A program made the position numbers and the translations under genes. Below are positions 11,640 to 21,973 of a stretch of 64,000 bases of DNA, in pieces. Under the pieces are notes generated by a model. It was not told the origin of the DNA and did not search any database. It saw nothing but the letters and a program-made list of their open reading frames with translations. Position 1 is the first letter of the stretch. Each line of letters opens with the position of its first letter. The stretch lies in assembly GCA_030833925.1 (NCBI GenBank), contig JAURGE010000002.1, forward strand, positions 1 to 64,000. Reading direction: 5' to 3'. Origin of the DNA: Alphaproteobacteria bacterium. GTDB lineage: Bacteria; Pseudomonadota; Alphaproteobacteria; Bin95.

Positions 11640-13019
11640 CTAAGATCCTTCACCGATATCCCAAAACAACCCGGTCATCAGGCTTAAACCTTCCTTTAAA
11701 ATAGGAGCCAAAGCGTGCTCATTTGGGGCATGCTGTTGACACCCTGCATAGGAATGCGGAACCCAAACAGTTGGCATTCCCAATATATCTGTAAACACAT
11801 CGTTTGGAATTGAACCACCAAGGCTGGGGAGGATTGCTGGCCTATGACCAGTGGTTCGCTCAAAAGATTTTACCACTCGCCCAACCCAAGGCTCGTCCAG
11901 TTCTGTTCTGGTTGCCATCATTGCCCCGCGAGCAGGCTTCACTTCAACCATACCATAACCATGCAATTTTAGATGATTACGGATAGCGGGAAGAAACTTT
12001 TCATGGTCCGAACCAGCAACGAAACGTATCTGACAGACGGCGAACGCACTTCCGGGAATAGCATTCACGGGCGCTGCGGGAATACCGGTCTCCATTGCTA
12101 GGATTTCTAATGTATTCCAAGCAAAGACCCGCTCATTAGGAGTTAAATCTTTAGCACCCCAGTCATTATCTATTTCTGGCGCGTCTGGCCCACCATCTAC
12201 AATCAGGTCAGCTAAGGCCGCGCGGACAGCATTGGATATTGGAGGCGGTTTCAATCCATCAACGAGCAGCTGCCCGCGCCCGTCAACCAGCGTTGAAATT
12301 GCGTTCACCAACTGGACCGCTGGGTTGGAGATTAAACCACCCCAATTTCCTGAATGATGAGCTCCTTCACGAGCATTAATAGATAGCGTGAAATTTAAGT
12401 TGCCTCTGCTGCCAAGGAATAAGGTTGGTCGTTCTGGCTGCACTCGAGGTCCATCGGAGGCAATCAGAACGTCTGCTTGGAGCCGGGCCTTGTTCGCAGT
12501 GGCGAACTCTCGCAAACCCTTCGATCCCATCTCCTCGCCGGTTTCAATAAGAACACGTAAGTTAAAACCTAAGCGTCCCCTCTCAGCCAAAACTGCTTTC
12601 AGGGCCTCAAAATTTGTTGTGTGCTGTCCTTTGTTATCGGCAGTACCGCGCCCATACCATCTCTCACCCTCAACGGTGATTTTCCATGGAGTGATACCCT
12701 CTCGCCAAAGATCGGCCTGACCACGAACTGTGTCACCATGACCGTAGATAAGAATGGTCGGCAAATCCGATCCCTCATGCCGTTCGCCTATCAAAATTGG
12801 ACCGGCATCAAGAGGATTAGGTTGGACTTCCCAAACAACATCCAGATCGTTTTCAAGGCGAGGCCCCATCTCCTCTCGAAGATATCTGTCCAATTCCGAG
12901 GCGTGGGCAGGATCTTGGCTAGTACTTTCTATTCGGACGCGGCGGTCCAGAACGTCGAAAAATTCGCCATTATCAAAAGCTGTAGTAGCGCGTGTGATAG
13001 CTGTGGAACGGTTAGTCAC
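11640..13019 (-). CDS. M20-family metallopeptidase/amidohydrolase
   Basis: LIYGHGDTVRGQ...RWYGRGTADNKGQHTTN...LIETGEEMGSKGL M20 motifs. Confidence 0.92.
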   Translation of the reverse strand: MTNRSTAITRATTAFDNGEFFDVLDRRVRIESTSQDPAHASELDRYLREEMGPRLENDLDVVWEVQPNPLDAGPILIGERHEGSDLPTILIYGHGDTVRGQADLWREGITPWKITVEGERWYGRGTADNKGQHTTNFEALKAVLAERGRLGFNLRVLIETGEEMGSKGLREFATANKARLQADVLIASDGPRVQPERPTLFLGSRGNLNFTLSINAREGAHHSGNWGGLISNPAVQLVNAISTLVDGRGQLLVDGLKPPPISNAVRAALADLIVDGGPDAPEIDNDWGAKDLTPNERVFAWNTLEILAMETGIPAAPVNAIPGSAFAVCQIRFVAGSDHEKFLPAIRNHLKLHGYGMVEVKPARGAMMATRTELDEPWVGRVVKSFERTTGHRPAILPSLGGSIPNDVFTDILGMPTVWVPHSYAGCQQHAPNEHALAPILKEGLSLMTGLFWDIGEGS

Positions 13020-13893
13020 GTGCTCGAGCCTCAGGTTCGACGATATCCAGAATTTTTCGGGTCATTTCCTTCACCTGACGTCGTCGCTTAGCTACGTCTT
13101 TCCCACTCCAGTCGTAAAATCCTCGACCGGCGTCTGCTCCTGTAAATCCTTGTTTTGGTAAATTTTGAACGAAGGGTGCTGGCTCTTTAGTTAGTGTGAG
13201 TTTGGGAATGATTTCGGATTGAGAAGCAGCATGGACGACTAATCCCCCTAAGTCCTTTATCTCTATAAGACCGCCTGCGCACATCCGCGGCCCCATCGCC
13301 AGCCTTGCGAATTTGTCGACATCTTCAACTGAGCAAAGCCCCTGCTCAATCATCCAATAAGCTTCATGCAGCATTGCGTGCTGCAGACGATTGAATAGCG
13401 CACCGATGACTGGACGATTAAGAAGAACAACTTCTTTATCGGTCCGCTCTAAAGCATCCACCACCCGATCTTTGGTTTCATCCGAAGTTTCTGCAATCCG
13501 GATAGCCTCGACGCAGGCAAACGCATCTGCAGGCTGCAGATAATGCACGCCCATAAACATATTTTTATGCCGGAGTGGAGCTGCTAGCTCCTCTAAATCA
13601 AGACCTGAGGTATTAGAAGCTATGACACTTGCTCCCCCCCACTTTGCCTCTATCTCCACAAATAATTCCTGCTTCGGCGCGATTTCTTCTGGAAAATTTT
13701 CAGATACATAATCTGGTGGTTCATCAGGTAGCTTCGACACTGCCTTCACACCCTCTGGTGCATCGGCCAAAGCTCGTGCTGGATCTCGGGTAAGTATAGT
13801 GACGTCAAAGCCACCAGAATGAAATGAATTAGCAACACCCTTGCCCATCACGCCATAGCCAGCAACAAGGATCGTTTGAATAGTTTTGGGCAC
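13012..13893 (-). CDS. 3-hydroxyacyl-CoA dehydrogenase family protein
   Basis: ILVAGYGVMGKGVANSFHSGGFDVTILTRDP Rossmann motif; HYLQPADAF...EVVLLNRPVIGALFNRLQHAMLHEAYWMIEQGLCSVEDVD. Confidence 0.9.
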   Translation of the reverse strand: MPKTIQTILVAGYGVMGKGVANSFHSGGFDVTILTRDPARALADAPEGVKAVSKLPDEPPDYVSENFPEEIAPKQELFVEIEAKWGGASVIASNTSGLDLEELAAPLRHKNMFMGVHYLQPADAFACVEAIRIAETSDETKDRVVDALERTDKEVVLLNRPVIGALFNRLQHAMLHEAYWMIEQGLCSVEDVDKFARLAMGPRMCAGGLIEIKDLGGLVVHAASQSEIIPKLTLTKEPAPFVQNLPKQGFTGADAGRGFYDWSGKDVAKRRRQVKEMTRKILDIVEPEARARD

Positions 13894-13897
13894 TAAA

Positions 13898-15391
13898 TTA
13901 ACTCCCGATATGAGCGCCGGCAGGACTAGTTTTTACACCTGGACGCAGCTTAGTGAAATTTAGATCTGCTGGATTAGCCGACATGGCGCCTGGTGCCGCC
14001 ACATCTAGTACGGCCTCTGCTATTGGCTGAAAGTGACCACGAAAATGTGCGGAGCTTTTCAAAGCCAGAAGTTTTGTCCTTGCAGGTTCGATACCAAAAT
14101 GCCGGAAACTCTCTTGGTCTGCCGCCTGCACCCTCTTCCCTACAACAACTATATCTAGCCCTCCAATGCGTATGCGGGCAGCTGGCGCGAGATCCATGCG
14201 TGCGCCTTTATAAAGCGGCCCCGATCCAATCATCTGCCCATCGGATGCAACAATAACTTTGAATTGACCTGCTAGCGGCTTATCGCCGGAAATTCCGTGC
14301 TTTCCACCAAGAGCAACCGCTATCTCTGATCCCTCTCCTGCACGCAGGGCAATGGTAGCTACGTGGGGATCGTAAACCAGTCCAGCTACAGAACCAGTTA
14401 CGCCAGCAGCAAGCATTGCGTGGATCAAACCCATTGTATCGCCGGTACCGCCAGCGCCTGGATTATCTTGGATATCCGCTAATATAACGGGCCGGCAGGC
14501 TGTGGCCGAAATCTTTAAAGCCTTCGAAACAGCCTCTTCAGGTGTTAAGACAGCACCGCCCCAAGCAGGTTCAAAAGCTTCAATCAAATCGGCTATGCGG
14601 TTCACGGCGGCGGTAGCAGCTGGCCCATAGCCATAAACACTGGGGCCACAATCAGCGATATCAGCAGCTGGAAAGCCACCGGCAAAAGTTAGCAATACGT
14701 TTGTTTCTGCTTCGATTGCCTTTACGGCAGCAACGACATCAGATGCAGGCTGCCGCATGGTGCACCCTGCAAAAAGCGGTATCAGGAACGGAATTTGACG
14801 AAAAGCTGACTCCGGGCGAGCTTCTCCACCGTGAAGGTGCTTATCCAGCCATCGAGCCATGCGGCTACCAGTTTCAGCCATATCAGCGTGCGGATATGTT
14901 CTATAACCGGTTATCGCCGTTGCATGTTCCAACGCCGCCTGGGTCATGTTTGCGTGGTAATCAAGTGTGACAACGATTGGCAGATTGGGACCGAATTTCT
15001 GGCGAAGACGCCCCAGGAGCTCCCCTTCCCCATCCTCAAGATGTTCCGCAACCATAGCCCCATGCAGAGCTAGGTAGAGCGCGTCAAATTTCCCTGCACC
15101 TGCTAGCTCTTCAAAAATCATGGCTACGATATTCTCGTAGGCTTCTTCTGTAACCTCAGCGGATGGCGCTGCTGAGGCGAAAACCAAAGGCAAAATTTCA
15201 TGACCCTGGGCCAGGGCTGTTTCGATAAAACCTGCGATTGCCAGATTGAAACCTTTAACTGCGGCAGGCAGCTCTTCACCCCTGACCAATGCCGGCCAAC
15301 TGTAACCCGTCTCAAAATCAACCATGGCTGCTTTATGCGGCGCGAACGTATTCGTCTCGTGTCTAAAACTGGCAACAGCTATACGTGCCAT
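13898..15391 (-). CDS. M81-family metallopeptidase (microcystinase MlrC-like)
   Basis: RIAVASFRHETNTFAPHKA...LHGAMVAEHLEDGEGELLGRLR...VTLDYHANMT...YRTYPHADMAETG. Start at MARIAVASF (15391). Confidence 0.9.
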   Translation of the reverse strand: MARIAVASFRHETNTFAPHKAAMVDFETGYSWPALVRGEELPAAVKGFNLAIAGFIETALAQGHEILPLVFASAAPSAEVTEEAYENIVAMIFEELAGAGKFDALYLALHGAMVAEHLEDGEGELLGRLRQKFGPNLPIVVTLDYHANMTQAALEHATAITGYRTYPHADMAETGSRMARWLDKHLHGGEARPESAFRQIPFLIPLFAGCTMRQPASDVVAAVKAIEAETNVLLTFAGGFPAADIADCGPSVYGYGPAATAAVNRIADLIEAFEPAWGGAVLTPEEAVSKALKISATACRPVILADIQDNPGAGGTGDTMGLIHAMLAAGVTGSVAGLVYDPHVATIALRAGEGSEIAVALGGKHGISGDKPLAGQFKVIVASDGQMIGSGPLYKGARMDLAPAARIRIGGLDIVVVGKRVQAADQESFRHFGIEPARTKLLALKSSAHFRGHFQPIAEAVLDVAAPGAMSANPADLNFTKLRPGVKTSPAGAHIGS

Positions 15392-15484
15392 TCGGTTATC
15401 TCCATCCCAAACCTCTTGCGAGCATAAACCCCGTTCCCGCATTCGCAATCCAGAGCATATAGTGTTCACCAAGGAGAATGCTTC

Positions 15485-16696
15485 ATGGAATACAGACCAG
15501 ATGCCGATTGCCCTTTAGACGGCGTGCGTGTGCTCGATCTGTCTCGACTTGTAGCGGGAAATATGTCGACGCACGTTTTGGCCGATCATGGCGCCGAGGT
15601 AATAAAAGTAGAACCTCCAGGCAAAGGTGATCCTCTGCGCGACTGGGGAGCTGATGGCATCAGCGTCCAATGGAAAATTTATGCCCGTAACAAGAAAAGC
15701 ATCGTCCTGAATCTGAGAGACGAGAGAGCAAAGGCCATCTTGTTGAACTTGGTCGAAGGTGCGCAGGTTTTTGTAGAAAACTTCAGAACTGGTGGACTGG
15801 AAAAGATGGGGCTTGATCCTCAGACTTTGTGGTCTCGAAATCCAAATCTGATCATTTTGCGAGTTACCGGATTTGGTCAAACCGGCCCCTACAGTCACAA
15901 GCCGGGTTTCGGCACCCTTATAGAGGGCATGAGTGGCTTTGCTATGAAGACTGGATCAGCTGACCGGCCACCCTCACTGCCTAACATGGCGTTGGCCGAT
16001 ATGGTGGCTGGACTCTATGGCGCTTTCGCATGCATGACGGCCCTGCGTGAAGTGGAAACTAAGAGCAGAAAGGGACAGATTATTGATCTGTCACTTCTCG
16101 AACCTCTGATCTCAATTCTTGGAGGTGATGCCGCTATCCATCATGTGACGGGGAAAGCACCGATGAGATCTGGCAATCGCTCAATGACAGCCAGCCCGCG
16201 CAATACATACCAGACCAAAGATGGCCACTGGCTCGCGATCTCAGGCTCAATGCAAGCTATGGCAATGCGCCTTTTCCGAGCCATTGGGCGGGCGGACATG
16301 TGTGATGACCCACGCTACTCAACGAATGCAGCCCGAGTTGCTCACGCTGATGAAGTAGATGCGATTGTCCAAGGCTGGGTGGGTGCACGTACGCTGGCAG
16401 AAAATCTAATTTTCTTCGAAGAGACGGAAGTTACGGCAGGCCCAGTATATGATGCTGGACAACTCCGCCAGGACCCTCACGTTCAAGGCCGAGAAGCGCT
16501 TGTTAACATGACCGACAGTGACGCGCCCGACGGCTATCTTCCGATGCATAATATCGTTCCCAGGCTCTCCGAAACACCTGGCGCTATCCGAACACCTGCA
16601 CCAAGACTTGGCGAACATACGAACGCTTTGCTGACCGAACTCGGATTATCAGAGGCGGAAATTATGGATCTTAAGACTGAAGGCGTTGTGGCTTAG
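15485..16696 (+). CDS. CaiB/BaiF-family CoA-transferase
   Basis: PLDGVRVLDLSRLVAGNMSTHVLADHGAEVIKVEPPGKGDPLRDWG...NKKSIVLNLRDERAK. Confidence 0.95.
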   Translation: MEYRPDADCPLDGVRVLDLSRLVAGNMSTHVLADHGAEVIKVEPPGKGDPLRDWGADGISVQWKIYARNKKSIVLNLRDERAKAILLNLVEGAQVFVENFRTGGLEKMGLDPQTLWSRNPNLIILRVTGFGQTGPYSHKPGFGTLIEGMSGFAMKTGSADRPPSLPNMALADMVAGLYGAFACMTALREVETKSRKGQIIDLSLLEPLISILGGDAAIHHVTGKAPMRSGNRSMTASPRNTYQTKDGHWLAISGSMQAMAMRLFRAIGRADMCDDPRYSTNAARVAHADEVDAIVQGWVGARTLAENLIFFEETEVTAGPVYDAGQLRQDPHVQGREALVNMTDSDAPDGYLPMHNIVPRLSETPGAIRTPAPRLGEHTNALLTELGLSEAEIMDLKTEGVVA

Positions 16697-16741
16697 TCAA
16701 ACCATCCTCGTTTAATAAACACTCAAAAGGGAGAGCATTTT

Positions 16742-17239
16742 TTGGCGTTAGATGAGAGCATCGATGTTCTAGCCATCGAAGAGATCCGCCGCCTTAAAGC
16801 CAGGTACTGTCGGTTCGTTGATACAAAGGCATGGGATCGTCTAATTCGATTGTTCACACCCGAAGCAAAGCTTTCGGGGTTTGGCGCAGTTCCTGACGGA
16901 ACCTCACCTCAAGGTTTTGTAGATGGCATTGCCGCTAACCTCAAAAAAGCGACCTCCATACACCACGTGCATCAACCTGAAATCGTTCTAGACAGCCCAC
17001 AAAGAGCTAGAGGGGTCTGGGCAATGATGGACTATGTAGAATTTCCGCCTGATGCTCCGAGCCCATATGGAGCTCGTGGCTGGGTTGGATGGGGTTTCTA
17101 TGAGGAAGAATATGTTTTGCAGGACGGTGCGTGGCTAATCGATGTTATGCGGCTCGCCCGTTTGCGCATGGATGAACTGGATCAAGCACGTCCAGCCATC
17201 AAACCAGGGAGATTAGCCCCCAATCCTGAGTGGCTTTGA
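16742..17239 (+). CDS. SnoaL/NTF2-like protein
   Basis: IEEIRRLKARYCRFVDTKAWDRLIRLFTPEAKL...IHHVHQPEIVLDSPQRARGVWAMMDYV. Confidence 0.85.
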   Translation: MALDESIDVLAIEEIRRLKARYCRFVDTKAWDRLIRLFTPEAKLSGFGAVPDGTSPQGFVDGIAANLKKATSIHHVHQPEIVLDSPQRARGVWAMMDYVEFPPDAPSPYGARGWVGWGFYEEEYVLQDGAWLIDVMRLARLRMDELDQARPAIKPGRLAPNPEWL

Positions 17240-17273
17240 GCAGCGATACACAGAACATTGATGTATCTGGCAG

Positions 17274-17561
17274 TTAGAGATCGCAGACAGTAACCGTCCT
17301 ACCTATAATCAAATCTTTGTAGCGTTCACGCACATTTTCCAAACGTTTTGATTTGGAATGAATTATGTAGGCTGCCTCGTCCACATAGACCTCGTGCAGG
17401 TGGACAGCGTCACTACCATCCTTCACCGTCATAACATCAAAACGCTCGCAGCCTGGTTCTTCTGCCAAAGTTCCAGCTGCATGATCACGAATTATTTCCA
17501 AAAAGTGCTCCATGTGGCCTTCTTTTACCTGAAACGCCACAAGCACCACGGTTTTAGCCAT
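17274..17561 (-). CDS. Antibiotic biosynthesis monooxygenase (ABM)-domain protein
   Basis: VVLVAFQVKEGHMEHFLEIIRDHAAGTLAEEPGCERFDVM...LHEVYVDEAAYIIHSKSKR. Confidence 0.88.
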   Translation of the reverse strand: MAKTVVLVAFQVKEGHMEHFLEIIRDHAAGTLAEEPGCERFDVMTVKDGSDAVHLHEVYVDEAAYIIHSKSKRLENVRERYKDLIIGRTVTVCDL

Positions 17562-17657
17562 TTTTTTGTCCCGACTTTAAAAAGTACAATGGCAGATGTA
17601 CCAAAAGACAAGCGTCCTGTAATTCACACTAGAAAGAGATATGACCGTTTCTGGTGC

Positions 17658-17870
17658 TCAATCTTCTGGAAAAATAGCTTCTTCTAAAGCGTGGAATTCA
17701 CTCTCCACTTCATGGTTTTTACCGGTCTCATCTTCGTAATCCCAGAGAGCTTCCCGAAGATCAATCAGCAGATCAACACATTCCGCAGTAGGTTTATTCA
17801 ACTTAATTGAGGCAGCTAATTCAGCCCGTATCATTGTTATACGGGCTTCCTGAGATAAATTCATGTTCAT
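17658..17870 (-). CDS. Small hypothetical protein
   Basis: 70-aa ORF (MNMNLSQEARITMIRAELAASIKLNKPTAECVDLLIDLREALWDYEDETG...) filling an otherwise empty interval; no family recognised. Confidence 0.5.
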   Translation of the reverse strand: MNMNLSQEARITMIRAELAASIKLNKPTAECVDLLIDLREALWDYEDETGKNHEVESEFHALEEAIFPED

Positions 17871-18051
17871 GAGACTGATTGCGCCTGTCCGAGTATTCCT
17901 TGCGTTCTAATTAGATCGATAACAGCCAGAAGAAAGGGGCAACAGCATACTGATCCTAGGACCCAATTGTGATGCTCAAGCCTTTATCTTCGATCTACCA
18001 AAACGAAAAACGCGCACGCAATAATCTGTTAAAAACGCTCCGAATTGAGCC

Positions 18052-19446
18052 TTAACTTGACGCCTTAACAACTTTAACTAAATCATTAACTATTCTTTCT
18101 AAATGCTGAAGTGTATTCACTTCTCTCATAAGATTACAGTACGGCTTGTATCGATATATCTCGCTGTCGCCGGTTCCCCATAGCGGTGGTGGTTCAGGGT
18201 TGAGCCAGAGGATACGCTTAGACCGCTCCGATAATTCCTTAAGAATATCAGATCGAGGCTCAGTATTGTTTGATCGCCCATCTCCAAGGATAACAATGGT
18301 GGTGCGTTTATCGACATCCTCCAACCAGCCTTCTCGGAAATCCTCTAAGCTTTTTCCATAATCTGTAGACATATAGCCAACAGCGTTCATCACCTGATCA
18401 ACGGCAACTTCCACATCATGGCGCTTAAAAAAATCAGAGGTTTCTATGAGCTTTCCAGAAAAGGCGAAGCTGCGAACATCATTCAAAATGTCATGAAGAG
18501 CGTACAGGAACTGAAGCAAGAAACGGGCAACAGCTGCCACAGAACCAGAGACGTCGCATATGGCCATAACTTTTGGCTTGGCTACTTTTTTTCGTTTCCA
18601 TTCGAGATCAAACATAATCCCGTCATTTGCGTAGTTTTTCCGCATCGTGCGACGAAGGTCGAGCGTTCCTCGGTTTCGGCGCTTTGGTTTTCTGGAATGA
18701 AGAGCCGCTAACCGCTTGGCAATGCGCGTAACAAGTCGGCGCATCTCCTCTTGATCTCGCCGATCCAAATTACCAAGCTTTGAACGTCTGAGCCTACTTT
18801 CTTTTAAATCACGACTAGTCTCAGCCCCGTAAATTGAAAGCCGACGCTCAACAAGATCCTTAGCTGACTCGAACAATCGAGCCCGAGCAGCTTCAAGATC
18901 ACCAGCAAGACCTGGGCGCTGTCCTGATCCTTGGCCATTTCCTAGCCCGTCACCAACCCCGCCTGCTTGCTGGGCTTCACGAATTGCCGCATCCAGTCCC
19001 TCAACACCCATTTCCCGGAGTATGCGCTGGGTATAGAGTCCACGTTGTGTGAAAAATCTTATTTCATTTAAATCCACAGCAGCGGCAGCTTCTTCTAAAG
19101 CAGCAATTATCTCTGCGCGATCGCCGTCCAGAAGGAGCCGAGCCAGACCATCATCTACATCATCGGATGAACTTGTCTCTTCGCTCTGATCAAATTCATC
19201 TTCATTATCTACTGTGTTTGCGACGGCAGAGAAAAACGCATCAAAGGTCGCATCAAACCGGGTTTTCTCCTCAACAGTTTTGGCAAGAGCGAGCCCAAGC
19301 CCCTGTTTCAAAGCATCACGATTTTCCCAGCCAACAAACCGAGCAACTTCCACTGCGTCAAGCGTCTCGGCAACAGATACCCTGACATCCGCACCTCTGA
19401 CAGCACGCAAAAAATTTACGAGGGTCCGGTCAATCTCACCCGGCAT
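18052..19446 (-). CDS. VWA-domain protein, CoxE-like
   Basis: RRNRGTLDLRRTMRKNYANDGIMFDLEWKRKKVAKPKVMAICDVSGSVAAVARFLLQFLYAL (VWA/MIDAS DxSGS). Confidence 0.9.
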   Translation of the reverse strand: MPGEIDRTLVNFLRAVRGADVRVSVAETLDAVEVARFVGWENRDALKQGLGLALAKTVEEKTRFDATFDAFFSAVANTVDNEDEFDQSEETSSSDDVDDGLARLLLDGDRAEIIAALEEAAAAVDLNEIRFFTQRGLYTQRILREMGVEGLDAAIREAQQAGGVGDGLGNGQGSGQRPGLAGDLEAARARLFESAKDLVERRLSIYGAETSRDLKESRLRRSKLGNLDRRDQEEMRRLVTRIAKRLAALHSRKPKRRNRGTLDLRRTMRKNYANDGIMFDLEWKRKKVAKPKVMAICDVSGSVAAVARFLLQFLYALHDILNDVRSFAFSGKLIETSDFFKRHDVEVAVDQVMNAVGYMSTDYGKSLEDFREGWLEDVDKRTTIVILGDGRSNNTEPRSDILKELSERSKRILWLNPEPPPLWGTGDSEIYRYKPYCNLMREVNTLQHLERIVNDLVKVVKASS

Positions 19447-19454
19447 CAGACGAC

Positions 19455-20417
19455 CTACTTAGCCATAGCCAAGGGAGTTGCTTTCTCAGCTTGCCTGACG
19501 AGATCCAGCACCTGTCTGTCCACGGCGGCAATGTCTTCTTCAAATTTTAAGATAACATTTAAGGTTTCACGGACGAGGTCACCATCAAGTTCAGAGGCAT
19601 TAAGTAGCATCAACGCCTTTGCCCAATCTATTGTTTCAGAGACACTTGGATGCTTTTTAAGATCAAGCTCCCGCACTCCTTGCACAAATGCAACGAGCTG
19701 ACGCATCAAATGATCGGTGATTTCGGGCACGCGCGCCTTAAGAATATTTCGCTCCAACTTCGCATCGGGAAACGGCACGTAAAGGTGGAGACAGCGACGT
19801 TTTAAAGCGTCAGATAGCTCGCGAGTATTATTAGACGTCAGAAACACGATCGGCCTGCACTTGGCTTTAATGGTTCCAAGCTCGGGAATTGAAACCTGAA
19901 ATTCAGAGAGTATCTCTAGAAGGAAGGCTTCAAATTCGTGGTCTGATTTATCAATTTCGTCAATTAAAAGAACACAGCCATTTTCTTCACGCAGGGCCTT
20001 TAGAAGCGGCCTGGGGGCTACAAATTCTTCTGAAAAGAAAAGGTCTGCATGGCTGTGAAGCCTGTCCATGGAATCTTTGAGTGATTTGGCATCACCCATA
20101 ACCTCCCCGATCTTATCACGAAGAATTTGGGTGTAGAGCAACTGCTTGGCATAACGCCATTCATAGAGTGCTTTGGCCTCGTCCAAACCCTCGTAACATT
20201 GCAACCTTATCATTGGCAGACCGGCAAACGTGGCCATGGTGTTTGCAAGCTCGGTTTTCCCTACGCCCGCCGGACCTTCGACAAGCAACGGTTTCCCCAA
20301 ATTACCCGCAATATACAGCGCCGTGGCAATTGATTTCGAGCAAATATAGCCAAGATCGGCAAAGCCATCTGTAATCGATGTAACGTCTGTGAATTTACCA
20401 GAAAGCTCAGGGGTCAT
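19455..20417 (-). CDS. MoxR-family AAA+ ATPase (CoxD-like)
   Basis: LGKPLLVEGPAGVGKTELANTMA Walker A; CVLLIDEIDKSDHEFEAFLLEILSEFQVSIPELG Walker B. Confidence 0.93.
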   Translation of the reverse strand: MTPELSGKFTDVTSITDGFADLGYICSKSIATALYIAGNLGKPLLVEGPAGVGKTELANTMATFAGLPMIRLQCYEGLDEAKALYEWRYAKQLLYTQILRDKIGEVMGDAKSLKDSMDRLHSHADLFFSEEFVAPRPLLKALREENGCVLLIDEIDKSDHEFEAFLLEILSEFQVSIPELGTIKAKCRPIVFLTSNNTRELSDALKRRCLHLYVPFPDAKLERNILKARVPEITDHLMRQLVAFVQGVRELDLKKHPSVSETIDWAKALMLLNASELDGDLVRETLNVILKFEEDIAAVDRQVLDLVRQAEKATPLAMAK

Positions 20418-20480
20418 TGAAATTCCAAGGTTTCGAAATTACTGAATTTAGTGTGCGCTGAGGTCACCTCAGGCGCAAGT

Positions 20481-20888
20481 TCATTGGCGGGGCGTAATTT
20501 GAGGTGTCTTTTCCTCATCGAAATATTTTGCCCTGTGGGCCTCAATAGCAGAGCGCGTCCGCTCCAAATCTTGAAGCGCTTCGGCACGTGACTGCGTCAT
20601 GCCATTCTCGAGTACTTTCCTCATCGCCTCATAGTCCTGGTTACCCTCCGCCCCGACGCACTCCATGAAGGTTTTCATTTGATCGAAATAGCGATTAAAC
20701 GCATCAACAGTTAAGTTGTATGAGCGCGCGTCCGTCACCTCAACAGGCGGCGGTACTGGTTTGTAGCATCGCGTAGACCGCCAAACACGAAAGTCCGCAA
20801 TTTCGGGACCATCTAATGATCCAGCAAATGAAGTGCTGGCCAGCGCCGCAGCAAACACCACCAATAGAGCTTTGGACAAAAAATTCAT
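20481..20888 (-). CDS. Secreted hypothetical protein
   Basis: MNFLSKALLVVFAAALASTSFAGS signal peptide; start at ATG 20888. Confidence 0.6.
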   Translation of the reverse strand: MNFLSKALLVVFAAALASTSFAGSLDGPEIADFRVWRSTRCYKPVPPPVEVTDARSYNLTVDAFNRYFDQMKTFMECVGAEGNQDYEAMRKVLENGMTQSRAEALQDLERTRSAIEAHRAKYFDEEKTPQITPRQ

Positions 20889-21087
20889 TGATATTGCGCC
20901 GCAAGCATCGAGTATCATGCTAGTATCTTATTACATCAAACCAAGAACAAAATGGTGAAAGCGGAAATAAGATCAATTTAGCTGGTTATAGAGAGCGATA
21001 AGTGCGCAACTAACCGAAAAGGGAGACAATCTCTTTGCAAAAAATACTTGCCCCCTTTCAAGTTCGTCAGACAGAGACGTAACACCA

Positions 21088-21972
21088 TTGGCAGTTCAAA
21101 TTGAAAAATTAACGTCGCACTTCGGTGCTCGTCTTACAGGTTTCAGCATCCAGGATGGAATATCTGAAGATGACTTTCGTGTAATCAACCGCGCCATCAA
21201 CGAGTATGGCCTGATAGTGATGCCTAATCAGCCACTGACTGATGACACTCAAATTGCTTTCTCAGAACGTTTTGGTCCTTTGGAGGAGACCCTAACAGGT
21301 GCTGTGGGGGCCGGGTCAAAACTCGTGCGTGTTACAAATATACTTCCTGATGGAACGATAAAGGATCCGAACAGTCAGCTTGCGCTTTTCACCCGCGCAA
21401 ATTTTCTCTGGCACACCGATAGCTCTTTCAAAGAAACGCCAGCTAAATTCTCGCTGCTTTCAGGAAGAGAGCTTCCCAAGAAGGGTGGCGGCGATACAGA
21501 ATTTGCATCAACTGCGGTAGCGTTTGACGAACTCCCTACTGAACTGCGGCAGGTGGTCGAGGGGAAAATCGCTATCCACTCCATTGCCCACTCCCGCGAA
21601 AAATTTCAGAAAGGCTCATCAACTGAGGAGCAACGCCGTCGTTTGCCCCCAGTTCAACAAGCCTTAGTCCGAACCAATCCTCTAACCGGTCGAAAAAGTA
21701 TCCATATTGCCAGTCATATCTCGGGTGTGGTGGGTATGGCAGATGATGTAGGTCAAAAGCTTGCCGAAAAGCTGCTAGAGGTCGCTGCTAATCCCTCAAA
21801 GATTTATAGACATCAATGGTCTGCCAACGATGCCGTGATGTGGGACAATAGAGCGACCATTCACCGTGCCACACCTTATGATGAAACAGGCGACAGACGG
21901 CTGATGATCCGAACTACAGTTTCCGACTTCGGTCCAACTGTCATGAATGGAACGATTGTCGAGGGGGCGTGA
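21088..21972 (+). CDS. TauD/TfdA-family 2-oxoglutarate/Fe(II) dioxygenase
   Basis: FLWHTDSSFKETPAKFSLLSGRELPKKGGGDTEFASTAVAFDEL...DNRATIHRATPYDETGDRRLMIRTTVS. Confidence 0.95.
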   Translation: MAVQIEKLTSHFGARLTGFSIQDGISEDDFRVINRAINEYGLIVMPNQPLTDDTQIAFSERFGPLEETLTGAVGAGSKLVRVTNILPDGTIKDPNSQLALFTRANFLWHTDSSFKETPAKFSLLSGRELPKKGGGDTEFASTAVAFDELPTELRQVVEGKIAIHSIAHSREKFQKGSSTEEQRRRLPPVQQALVRTNPLTGRKSIHIASHISGVVGMADDVGQKLAEKLLEVAANPSKIYRHQWSANDAVMWDNRATIHRATPYDETGDRRLMIRTTVSDFGPTVMNGTIVEGA

Positions 21973-21973
21973 T

